Shown here in pieces: positions 9,196-16,166 of a DNA stretch of 64,000 nucleotides (within the stretch, counting starts at the first letter, position 1; every line of letters starts with the position of its first letter). The DNA is taken from positions 62,001-126,000 of the forward strand of contig NZ_JAASAG010000009.1 of assembly GCF_012726265.1 (NCBI RefSeq), written 5' to 3'. Source of the DNA: Streptomyces sp. HNM0575 (GTDB lineage: Bacteria > Actinomycetota > Actinomycetes > Streptomycetales > Streptomycetaceae). The notes under the pieces are model-generated. The model was not told the origin of the DNA. It was given only the letters and a program-made list of their open reading frames with translations, and ran no database searches. The translations under genes and the position numbers were made by a program.

Positions 9196-9579
9196 TCAGG
9201 CGGCCTTCGGAGCGTTGACGTCGCTCGGCAGCGCCTTCTGAGCAGCCTCGACGAGCGCGGTGAAGGCACCGGCGTCGTTGACCGCGAGGTCGGCCAGGAT
9301 CTTGCGGTCCACCTCGATGTTGGCGGCCTTCAGACCCTGGATGAAGCGGTTGTAGGTGATGCCGTTGGCGCGGGCCGCGGCGTTGATCCGCTGGATCCAC
9401 AGCTGGCGGAAGTCGCCCTTGCGCCGCTTGCGGTCGTTGTAGTTGTAGACGTAGGAGTGGGTGACCTGCTCCTTCGCCTTCCTGTACAGACGCGAGCGCT
9501 GGCCGCGGTAGCCGCTGGCCTGCTCCAGGATCGCCCGGCGCTTCTTGTGTGCGTTGACTGACCGCTTGACGCGTGCCAC
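9196..9579 (-). CDS. rplT: 50S ribosomal protein L20
   Basis: The 127-residue L20 binds 23S rRNA early in large-subunit assembly. The sequence begins with the typical basic helix ARVKRSVNAHKKRR and continues RKGDFRQLWIQRINAAARANG. The GTG at 9579 is chosen because AAGGAG lies eight bases upstream and because L20 conventionally starts here; the frame is open further upstream but without family similarity. It is the last gene of the infC-rpmI-rplT operon, 81 bases after rpmI. Confidence 0.98.
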   Translation of the reverse strand: MARVKRSVNAHKKRRAILEQASGYRGQRSRLYRKAKEQVTHSYVYNYNDRKRRKGDFRQLWIQRINAAARANGITYNRFIQGLKAANIEVDRKILADLAVNDAGAFTALVEAAQKALPSDVNAPKAA

Positions 9580-9660
9580 TTGATAACTCCTTGGTACACG
9601 GGGCCGGTCTGGTGGGACGACCACCCAGCCCGAATCGATTGGGTCCCGGTCGAACCGGCC

Positions 9661-9855
9661 TTACTTGCCGAGAAGCTTCTTGGCCTTCTTGGCGTCGGCC
9701 GGGGCCATCTCGGTCTTGCCGGCCAGGCGGCGCGTCAACGTGGACGGCTTGTGCTCGAGAAGGTGGCGGCGACCGGCACGCTGGCGCATCACCTTGCCGG
9801 AGCCGGTGATCTTGAAGCGCTTACGGGCACCACTGTGCGTCTTGTTCTTGGGCAT
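9661..9855 (-). CDS. rpmI: 50S ribosomal protein L35
   Basis: The 64-residue L35 is a small basic protein of the large ribosomal subunit. The sequence MPKNKTHSGARKRFKITGSG is diagnostic, and the length is standard. The ATG at 9855 has GAGGAG about eleven bases upstream. It lies between infC and rplT, the universal bacterial order, with 119 bases separating it from infC. Confidence 0.98.
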   Translation of the reverse strand: MPKNKTHSGARKRFKITGSGKVMRQRAGRRHLLEHKPSTLTRRLAGKTEMAPADAKKAKKLLGK

Positions 9856-9974
9856 GTCGCCGTTCACTCCTCGTCGGTGACGCCCTCGCCCGGCTCGTTC
9901 CGGCCGGCGCAGGCGCCGTCTGTCGCTTGTACGGGTTGTCCTGGGTGTCCCGAGGCAGGAAGCCCCCGGAGGGC

Positions 9975-10583
9975 TCACGCCTCGGCGGGCTCCTCGGCGG
10001 GGTTGCTCTCCTGCTGGCGGCCGGCCTTGCGGGCGGCCTGCGCCTCGCGGGCCTCGGCCATCGCCTCGGTCTTCTTCTTGTGCGGACCGAGCACCATGAT
10101 CATGTTGCGCCCGTCCTGCTTCGGGTTGGATTCCACGAAGCCCAGGTCGGCGACGTCGTCCGCGAGCCGCTGAAGCAGACGGAAGCCCAGCTCGGGCCGG
10201 GACTGCTCACGTCCACGGAACATGATCGTGATCTTGACCTTGTCACCCTGCTTGAGGAACCGGACGACGTGACCCTTCTTGGTGTCGTAGTCGTGCGGAT
10301 CGATCTTCGGCCGGAGCTTCATCTCCTTGATGACCGTGTGCGCCTGGTTCTTACGCGCTTCACGGGCCTTCATGGCCGACTCGTACTTGAACTTTCCGTA
10401 GTCCATGAGCTTGCACACCGGCGGGCGGGCCGTCGCGGCCACCTCGACCAGGTCGAGGTCGTATTCCTGTGCGAGCTCCAGGGCCTTGGCAAGCGGCACG
10501 ATGCCGACCTGCTCGCCACTGGGACCGACGAGTCGCACCTCAGGGACGCGAATCCGGTCGTTGATGCGGGGCTCGGCGCTGAT
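9975..10583 (-). CDS. infC: Translation initiation factor IF-3, probable ATC start codon
   Basis: IF-3 binds the 30S subunit, prevents premature joining of 50S and rejects non-canonical start codons. The sequence contains the N-domain (SAEPRINDRIRVPEVRLVG), the linker and C-domain (HTVIKEMKLRPKIDPHDYDTK pattern), then a charged tail. No ATG, GTG or TTG lies at the family N-terminus. Instead an ATC codon at 10583 is preceded, four bases upstream, by GAGGAGG. Starting there gives 202 residues beginning with initiator Met then SAEPRIND. E. coli infC uses AUU for autoregulation, so this is the most economical reading. An upstream start would place the ribosome binding site inside the coding region. 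Confidence 0.93.
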   Translation of the reverse strand: MSAEPRINDRIRVPEVRLVGPSGEQVGIVPLAKALELAQEYDLDLVEVAATARPPVCKLMDYGKFKYESAMKAREARKNQAHTVIKEMKLRPKIDPHDYDTKKGHVVRFLKQGDKVKITIMFRGREQSRPELGFRLLQRLADDVADLGFVESNPKQDGRNMIMVLGPHKKKTEAMAEAREAQAARKAGRQQESNPAEEPAEA

Positions 10584-10587
10584 GGGG

Positions 10588-10594
10588 CCTCCTC
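10588..10594 (-). promoter_or_regulatory. Strong Shine-Dalgarno sequence deciding the infC start
   Basis: GAGGAGG on the minus strand is four bases upstream of the ATC codon at 10583. It is the only good ribosome binding site near the IF-3 N-terminus and supports initiation at ATC. Confidence 0.8.
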
Positions 10595-10804
10595 GGGTAC
10601 ACGGCGCGGCGGTCTGGCGGACGGCCGCGCAAGTGATGTCGTCTGTGTGACCACCGCGCCAAGGCGCAGAAAACGCCCCTGACGGACACAGGCGGTGGCT
10701 CCTCAAAGACCTGGAGCACCGACGCGAGATCCGCGGGGCGCAGCCTGACCGTTGACCCGCGGCCCCGAGGGCCGTCAGGTGGGAGATCGGAGCCTCCACT
10801 TGCG

Positions 10805-10829
10805 GGCTGGAGACAACTGCTCTCCAGCC
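10805..10829 (-). promoter_or_regulatory. Hairpin at the 5' end of the infC leader
   Basis: A perfect 9-bp stem (10805-10813 with 10821-10829, 7-base loop) lies immediately after a probable -10 box, TATGCT on the minus strand (10842-10847). This leaves a transcribed leader of about 250 bases before infC. Such a structured 5' end could stabilise or regulate the infC-rpmI-rplT mRNA. Confidence 0.5.
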
Positions 10830-10841
10830 GGTCGATGTCCC

Positions 10842-10847
10842 AGCATA
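10842..10847 (-). promoter_or_regulatory. Probable -10 box of the infC operon
   Basis: TATGCT on the minus strand fits the TANNNT -10 pattern. Transcription would begin near 10835. No clear -35 box is visible. Confidence 0.45.
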
Positions 10848-10926
10848 CCAGGGGCCGCGAACGCTCCCCACCGGGGCGGTACGGGGTCCGGGCGGCGGGC
10901 GGGGGCGGCGCGACGCGGGCGGGGCC

Positions 10927-10932
10927 TAGGGT
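10927..10932 (+). promoter_or_regulatory. -10 box of a leaderless DUF1844 transcript
   Basis: TAGGGT ends seven bases before the ATG at 10940 and no Shine-Dalgarno sequence is present. Transcription should begin at or next to the start codon. Confidence 0.65.
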
Positions 10933-10939
10933 GGCACGC

Positions 10940-11338
10940 ATGAGCGACTCAGCTTCCAACGGCCCCCAGATCCCGGGCGACCGCGCTCCCGGTGCGGCGG
11001 GCGGCCCGGACTTCGACAGCATGACCCGCGACATCGCGGACGTACCGGCGGTCGAGGTGATCACCACCGTCGCGGTGCACCTGATGAGCTCGGCGGCGGT
11101 GAACCTCGGGCTGTCCGAGGGCGGGGAGGACCACCGTGACCTGGACGAGGCGCGGAAGCTCATCCACTCCCTGGCGGGACTCGTCACCGCGAGCACTACG
11201 GAGATCGGCACGTACCACGCGGCGCCGCTGCGGGACGGGCTGAAGTCGCTGCAACTGGCCTTCCGCGAGGCGTCGGCCGTACCGGACGAGCCGGGTCAGG
11301 GCCCCGGTGAGAAGTTCACGGGGCCGGTGTTCAGCTGA
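10940..11338 (+). CDS. DUF1844 family protein
   Basis: The 132-residue protein belongs to the small DUF1844 family of actinobacteria and other bacteria; its biochemical role is unknown. The conserved helical core spans about residues 25-100 (VEVITTVAVHLMSSAAVNLGL, then RKLIHSLAGLVTA). The N- and C-terminal ends are rich in Gly, Pro and Asp and probably disordered. The ATG at 10940 is preceded by a -10 box instead of a ribosome binding site, so the message is probably leaderless. It is divergent from infC, and DUF1844 genes beside infC are common in actinobacteria. Confidence 0.85.
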   Translation: MSDSASNGPQIPGDRAPGAAGGPDFDSMTRDIADVPAVEVITTVAVHLMSSAAVNLGLSEGGEDHRDLDEARKLIHSLAGLVTASTTEIGTYHAAPLRDGLKSLQLAFREASAVPDEPGQGPGEKFTGPVFS

Positions 11339-11360
11339 GGCAGAGGCGGGGGCGGTGCGC

Positions 11361-12098
11361 CTAGCGCGGCGAGCCCGTGGGCTGGAGGTTGCGGTGCAGG
11401 TCGGCGCCCGCGGGCGGGTGCGTGACGCGGTGCATCGCCGCGGCCAGCAGTCCGCCCACGAGCGGCGCGACGAGGAAGAGCCAGAACTGGGTCAGCGCGG
11501 CGCCGCCTGCGAAGATCGCCGGGCCCAGGCTGCGGGCCGGGTTGACCGAGGCGCCCGTGAGCGGGATGCCGATCAGGCTGACCACCGCCAGCGTCAGACC
11601 GATGGGGATGCCGCCGAAGCCCGCGATGGTGATCCGGTGCGTCATGCACAGGTAGACGTAGACGAGCAGCGCGGTCATCAGCAGCTCGGCGAGGAAGGCG
11701 CCGCCGAGGTTGATCTGCACGGCGGAGCGGTCGCCGAAGCCGTTGGTGCCGAAGCTCTCGCTGGTCTTCAGACCGGGGACCTGCTTGGCGAGCAGGAAGA
11801 GGAGCGCGGCGCCGGCGATGGCTCCGGCGAGCTGGGCGATCCAGTACTTGACGGCGGTGTGCACGTCCAGGCGCTTGGCCGCCAGCATGCCGAGGGTGAC
11901 CGCCGGGTTCACGTGGGCGCCCGACACCGGCCCGAAGAGGTATGCGACGGCGAGCAGCGTGAAGCCGAACGTGAGGGCGATGCCCAGCGTCCCGATGTAC
12001 TCGCCCGCCAGCACCGTGGCACCCACCCCGAAGAAGACGAGCACCAGGGTTCCCAGGAATTCCGCCGCAGTGGTCTGCAGCTCCGTCTCGGTCTGCAT
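11361..12098 (-). CDS. MIP-family aquaporin / aquaglyceroporin
   Basis: The 245-residue membrane channel has six transmembrane segments and both half-helix NPA boxes, HVNPAVTLG (about residue 70) and SVNPARSLG (about residue 185). It conducts water or small neutral solutes. The Arg after the second NPA belongs to the selectivity filter. The long AAKRLDVHTAVKYWIAQLAGA segment resembles AqpZ-type water channels more than glycerol facilitators. The ATG at 12098 has AGGAG six bases upstream; the frame is open upstream but lacks family similarity. It converges on the DUF1844 gene with a 22-base gap. Confidence 0.92.
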   Translation of the reverse strand: MQTETELQTTAAEFLGTLVLVFFGVGATVLAGEYIGTLGIALTFGFTLLAVAYLFGPVSGAHVNPAVTLGMLAAKRLDVHTAVKYWIAQLAGAIAGAALLFLLAKQVPGLKTSESFGTNGFGDRSAVQINLGGAFLAELLMTALLVYVYLCMTHRITIAGFGGIPIGLTLAVVSLIGIPLTGASVNPARSLGPAIFAGGAALTQFWLFLVAPLVGGLLAAAMHRVTHPPAGADLHRNLQPTGSPR

Positions 12099-12246
12099 GG
12101 CACTCCTGACACGTCGGGATGGGTCGTCCACCATCCTCCGCCGCGCGTGCCGGGCTCGCATGTCGAGCGGGGACGCCACGGGTGCGCGGCGGGCACGGGC
12201 CGTACCTGACGGGTCAGCGCCCGGTCGCCGGTGCCGGACCGGACGG

Positions 12247-13008
12247 TCAGCGCCGGTAGAGGGCGCCTTCGGGCAGTGCGGTGCCTGGCGGGAGCAGGGC
12301 CAGCTCCAGGCCGCGTACGAGGCGGGAGCGCAGGGCCTCGTCGGAGGCGAGCGCTTCCGCGAGTCCGCGTACCGTCGCGGCGGCGGTCCCTGGGTCGGCC
12401 GCCGCGGCGTCGGTCAGCGTCAGGGCGAGGGTGCCGTCGGAGCCGGGGCCGCCCGGCGCGAGATGCGCGCCCGCCACCTCCGGGCGGCCGGCGAGCAGCG
12501 TGCGCAGGGCAGCCGTGACCTGCGGGTCGGCCGCGGCGTCGGTAGCGGTGCGGCCCTCGGCGAGCGCGCGCAGCGCGGGACCGGTGACCTGGAACGTCAC
12601 GGGCCCGGCGAGATCCAGTACGAGGGTGTCGGCCTGCTCGTGAGCGAGCGCCTGGAGCGCCTGGTGCAGCGGCACCGCCACGGGGCGGGCCTGCGCGTTC
12701 CAGCGGGCGAGGGCGTCGGTGCTGGTGAAGGCGGGCAGCGCGCGGCGCCCTCCGGGAGAGGTGAGCGTCGGCACGGCCATGTCGCTGGTCTTCTCGCGGC
12801 GCAGTCCCGACTCGTCGACGTGGCTCTCGCCGAGCACGGCCACGACGGGCACCAGCAGCCGGGCACCTGCGAGCGCCTCCAGGACGCGCCGTTCGGCACC
12901 CGGTTCCCCGGGCGCGGACCGCCAGGCGGCCAGCGCCTCGGCGAGGGCGGGATCGGCCGCGCCGGTGTCGTCGGCGAAGCCGGGGTCGGGGATGTTCTTG
13001 AGCGCCAC
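12247..13008 (-). CDS. SseB family protein
   Basis: The 253-residue protein carries an SseB domain (about 30-240), found in many actinobacterial proteins and named after an E. coli protein linked to serine metabolism; the molecular function is unknown. Typical blocks are ARLLVPVVAVLGE, KTSDMAVPTLT and RALPAFTSTDALARW. I place the start at the GTG at 13008, giving the family N-terminus VALKNIPDPGF. A -10 box TAAGCT ends seven bases upstream with no ribosome binding site, implying a leaderless mRNA. The open frame continues about 600 bases upstream into the mycosin gene, but that part has no similarity. Confidence 0.85.
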   Translation of the reverse strand: MALKNIPDPGFADDTGAADPALAEALAAWRSAPGEPGAERRVLEALAGARLLVPVVAVLGESHVDESGLRREKTSDMAVPTLTSPGGRRALPAFTSTDALARWNAQARPVAVPLHQALQALAHEQADTLVLDLAGPVTFQVTGPALRALAEGRTATDAAADPQVTAALRTLLAGRPEVAGAHLAPGGPGSDGTLALTLTDAAAADPGTAAATVRGLAEALASDEALRSRLVRGLELALLPPGTALPEGALYRR

Positions 13009-13015
13009 GAACGTG

Positions 13016-13021
13016 AGCTTA
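13016..13021 (-). promoter_or_regulatory. -10 box of a leaderless sseB-like transcript
   Basis: TAAGCT on the minus strand ends seven bases before the GTG start at 13008, and there is no Shine-Dalgarno sequence. Confidence 0.6.
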
Positions 13022-13126
13022 GTTCCGGGCCGGAGCCTCCCGGCGGCGGGGCCATGGGCCCGGGCCTCCGCGGGATGCACCGCTTCCCGTGGAGGCACGG
13101 CGGCACCGCCGACGTCCGCAACGCGC

Positions 13127-13168
13127 GATCCGTACCGCTGGATCCGTACCGCTCGATCCGTACCGCCA
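13127..13168. repeat. Three 14-bp tandem repeats between the mycosin and SseB genes
   Basis: Three adjacent copies beginning GATCCGTACCGC (13127-13140, 13141-13154, 13155-13168) are nearly identical and contain GATC and CGTACC. They lie 120-160 bases upstream of the SseB-family gene and downstream of the mycosin gene. They may be a protein-binding array or slippage products. Confidence 0.85.
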
Positions 13169-13220
13169 CCGTCCGGATCGCGCCGTCCCTGCCGCGGTCG
13201 TCCGTACCCTCGCCGGAGCC

Positions 13221-14564
13221 TCAGTCGCGGGGCAGCCCGGAGCGGATGCCGCGCAGGGTCTCCAGGTTCACGCCCTTGTGCACCGCCACCGCGCCGCCGA
13301 TCAGCAGCAGGCCCAGTACGGCGGCGATGGTCGCCAGCCACCCGGCGCTCGGTCCGTCGTCGGGACCGGTGCCGAAGAACTCGCTCCGGTACGGCGGGTT
13401 GCTGGGCTCCTGCTTGCGGGGCTTGATGTTCGAGCCCGTCTCGATGGCAGCCGCCGGGTCGACGACGCCCGTGCCGAGCGCGTCGCTGCGCCCCCCTTCG
13501 GGGGTGTGCCGGGCGGTGTCCGACATCAGCTCCTTGATCTGCGCGGGGCTGAGGTCGGGGTGTGCCGCCCGTACGAGAGCCACCGCGCCGGAGGCGAAGG
13601 CCGAGGCCGCGCTGGTGCCCCACCCCTCGTAGTACTGCCGGTCCGGGTCGGCGATCATGACCTGCTTCCCGGGGGCCGCGACCGTCGCATACCAGCGCCG
13701 GGTGGAGAACGAGGCGCGCGCCCCGTGACGGTCGACGGCCGTGACCGCGACCACGCCGGGGTAGGCCGCCGGATAGGAGACGTGGTCGCCCTCCTCACCG
13801 CCGTTGCCCGCGGAGGCCACGACGACGGCGCCCTTGCGCTGCGCGTAGCGGACCGCGGCGTCCTCGCCGGGTTCGGGGTGGGCGGAGCTGCTGTCGTCTC
13901 CCAGGGAGAGGTTGATGACATCGGCGCCGTGGTCGGCGGCCCAGCGGATCCCGGCGGCGAGTGCGGTGGGACGCCGGTTGCGGGCCTCCTTGCGCTCCGG
14001 GTCGCTGTCCTCCAGCAGGACCCGTACGGGCATGATCTTCGCGTCCGGGGCGACGCCGAGCACGCCGAGCTTGCCGCCCTTGCCGTGTCCGTGGCCCGCG
14101 ATGATGCCCGCCATGGCCGTGCCGTGACGGGCCCAGGCGCGGTCGCCCTTCTTCGCGCCCATGCCGATGAAGTCCTTGCCGCCGTGGACGGTGCCCTTCA
14201 GATCGGGGTGGCCGGGGTCGACGCCGGTGTCGAGCACGGCGACCGTGATGCCCCTGCCCTTGGTGGTCTTCCAGGCGTCCGGCGCGTGGATCGCCTTCAG
14301 GCCCCACTGCTGCCGCTGGATGCCCTCGCCGTCCGCCGCGTCGGCGCTTCCGGCGGCCGGGACCGTCAGGAGGAGTCCGAGCGCGGCGGCGAGCGCGGCC
14401 GTGACTCGCCGCGGGCGCCCGCCCTCGGTCGTGACCCGCCGCGGGCGGGCGGCGCGCACGGAACGGGACCGGTCGCGCGCGCCGTTCCGGCGGGTGCCCG
14501 CAGGCCCCCTCCCCGCAGGACGGCCGCCCTCGGCACCGGTGTCCGTGTTGCGGGTGTACGTCAT
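13221..14564 (-). CDS. Type VII secretion-associated serine protease (mycosin, S8 subtilisin)
   Basis: The 447-residue membrane-anchored protease has a long Arg-rich cytoplasmic start (about 1-55), a signal sequence (AALAAALGLLLTVPAAGSADA), a subtilisin domain (about 85-375) with Asp in VAVLDTGVD, His in RHGTAMAGIIAG and Ser in GTSAASAFASG, and a C-terminal transmembrane segment (AGWLATIAAVLGLLLIGGAVAV pattern, about residue 405). This layout is that of mycosins, which process or support ESX/type VII secretion. Its ATG overlaps the preceding gene's stop as TGATG. A GTG nearer the signal sequence is a possible alternative start. No EccC, EccD or WXG100 genes lie nearby. Confidence 0.9.
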   Translation of the reverse strand: MTYTRNTDTGAEGGRPAGRGPAGTRRNGARDRSRSVRAARPRRVTTEGGRPRRVTAALAAALGLLLTVPAAGSADAADGEGIQRQQWGLKAIHAPDAWKTTKGRGITVAVLDTGVDPGHPDLKGTVHGGKDFIGMGAKKGDRAWARHGTAMAGIIAGHGHGKGGKLGVLGVAPDAKIMPVRVLLEDSDPERKEARNRRPTALAAGIRWAADHGADVINLSLGDDSSSAHPEPGEDAAVRYAQRKGAVVVASAGNGGEEGDHVSYPAAYPGVVAVTAVDRHGARASFSTRRWYATVAAPGKQVMIADPDRQYYEGWGTSAASAFASGAVALVRAAHPDLSPAQIKELMSDTARHTPEGGRSDALGTGVVDPAAAIETGSNIKPRKQEPSNPPYRSEFFGTGPDDGPSAGWLATIAAVLGLLLIGGAVAVHKGVNLETLRGIRSGLPRD

Positions 14565-15967
14565 CACTCGTCCTCTGCTTCCGCCGCGCTGCGCAGCCGC
14601 TGCTCGATGCGGTCCGCGATGCCCTGTGCGTCGTGGCCGAGTCCGGCCTGCGCCGCGGCGGATGTCTCGCCCCTCTCCGTCGCCTCGGCCGCGGGCTGCG
14701 GATCGCTGACCACGCGCCCGTCGGCGAAGCCGCTCACCGCGTAGACGACGACGGGCGCGTCCGAGAGCACCCGGATCGTCCAGCTGGCGCGCTGCGCGTC
14801 GCCGAAGTCGGCGGAGACCGTGCCGCGCGACGCATACGGACGGGGCATCAGGTCGGTGCGCTCGCTGAGGTTCTCCACGGCGAACCGCTTGCGCAGCGCG
14901 CGCATGCCCGCGCCCTCGGAGCGGGTGAAGTGCAATCCGACCGTGATGACGTTGCTGGTGGTCTCGTCGGCGTATGTCGCCCGTACGAGACGGCTGCATC
15001 CGACGGGAGAGAGCGCCTTGGCGAGCAACGGGTCGAACGCGCCACGGCAGTTGCTGTCGGGCGCGACGGCGACGCGTACCCATCGGCGGTCGGCGCCGCC
15101 GGGTCCGGCGCCCTTGCCTTCGAGCACGCGGGGGAAGAGCTGGTCGACGGTGTTGTTGTGCCAGGCGGCGCGCATCTCGTCGAACGAGCCGTCCGTGACC
15201 GCCTGCTGGCCGGGATCGTCGGTGAGCCAGGTGCCGGCGGCGGCGCCGCCGAGGAGTCCGACGCCGAGCACGAGACAGACGGCGGCTGCGACGGTGCGCG
15301 GCGCGGGCCGGTTGTGCACGGGCCGGTCGCGGACGGGCCTCAACTGCCAGGTGGGAGGCCCCGGATCGGCGAGGCCGCCGGGCTGTCCGGCCTCTCCGGG
15401 GAATCCGGGCGGTGCGGGGGGCGCCGGCGTGCGCGGTGACGGGACGCCGCCCGGAGCCGAGGTGCCCGGACCGGAAGCGCCCGAAGCCGAAGTGCCCGAA
15501 CCCGAAGTGCCCGGGCCTGGAGCGCCGGTGCCGCCCGCGCTCCCGGACGTTCCCGTTCCGCCTCTCGCCGACATGCCGCTCTGCCCGTCCGTGCCCCTCG
15601 CGTACGGCCCTCGCCGCAGCGTCTCGGACGTCAGCGGCTCCCCGGTGGGCGGCGGAGGCTGAGGCGTCGAGGCGGACCAGGGCATGCGCGGCCCTCCGGA
15701 CGAAGCGGAAGCGGCCGAGGGAGCGGACGGGGCGGACGGGGACCGCGGTCCGCCGGGCCTGGACGCGTCCGGTTCCGTGTCGTGCGGCATCTGTGGGCTG
15801 GGCTCGTCTCTCTGGGGATGCTCCACGGACGCGCCCCGGCGCGGAGGCGCGGACGGGCGCGGGGGAAATGCTGGGCGGGGAGGGGCCTGGGGACGTCTGG
15901 GAAATGAGTCCCGTTCCGGCTCAGATGAAGGGTCCGGCGAGTGCGTGCGGTCGGCGTCAGTGCTCAT
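14564..15967 (-). CDS. Pro/Gly-rich single-pass membrane protein coupled to mycosin
   Basis: The 467-residue protein has about 215 disordered residues rich in Pro, Ser and Gly, one transmembrane helix (TVAAAVCLVLGVGLLGGAAAGTW region, near residue 230) and an extracytoplasmic domain of about 220 residues with two Cys (NCRG and GCSR) that could form a disulfide. I do not recognise a named family; similar proteins often adjoin mycosin genes in Streptomyces. The ATG at 15967 has GGGAGGGG five bases upstream. Its stop overlaps the mycosin start, so the two are co-translated and probably act together. Residues encoded by 15459-15518 come from a 15-bp tandem repeat. Confidence 0.75.
   Translation of the reverse strand: MSTDADRTHSPDPSSEPERDSFPRRPQAPPRPAFPPRPSAPPRRGASVEHPQRDEPSPQMPHDTEPDASRPGGPRSPSAPSAPSAASASSGGPRMPWSASTPQPPPPTGEPLTSETLRRGPYARGTDGQSGMSARGGTGTSGSAGGTGAPGPGTSGSGTSASGASGPGTSAPGGVPSPRTPAPPAPPGFPGEAGQPGGLADPGPPTWQLRPVRDRPVHNRPAPRTVAAAVCLVLGVGLLGGAAAGTWLTDDPGQQAVTDGSFDEMRAAWHNNTVDQLFPRVLEGKGAGPGGADRRWVRVAVAPDSNCRGAFDPLLAKALSPVGCSRLVRATYADETTSNVITVGLHFTRSEGAGMRALRKRFAVENLSERTDLMPRPYASRGTVSADFGDAQRASWTIRVLSDAPVVVYAVSGFADGRVVSDPQPAAEATERGETSAAAQAGLGHDAQGIADRIEQRLRSAAEAEDE
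15459..15518. repeat. Four 15-bp in-frame tandem repeats
   Basis: Four adjacent 15-base units (15459, 15474, 15489, 15504), each with the core GNNGNGCCCGNNNC, encode the Gly/Ser/Thr/Ala-rich stretch GTSGSGTSASGASGPGTS of the membrane protein. Confidence 0.8.
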
Positions 15968-16166
15968 CTGCACCCCTCCCGCGCGCAGTGCCACCCCACA
16001 CGACTCCCTTTCGGGGCATGCCGGTTCGTATCGGACAGCACGCCGCTGGTCCAGACTCATGACAGCGTGCGGCCGTCACTCTACGGTGCGAACTGGTGGT
16101 CCCGGCAACCCGGTCGGGCAGATGCCAGGGCTGTCCCGCACAGCTCCGCTCTGGCAAGCTGCCGGG

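Noticed and set aside
10584..10871. N-terminal extension of IF-3 up to 10871
   Set aside because: The extension has no similarity to IF-3, runs through the promoter and leader hairpin, and would bury the GAGGAGG ribosome binding site in coding sequence.
13127..13168. CRISPR-like array
   Set aside because: The repeats are directly adjacent with no spacers, only 14 bp long, and no cas genes are near; the Cas4-like nuclease at 54191 is a stand-alone RecB family member.
13221..15967. Type VII secretion (ESX) locus
   Set aside because: Only the mycosin and its coupled neighbour are present; no EccB, EccC, EccD, EccE or WXG100 genes lie in the window.
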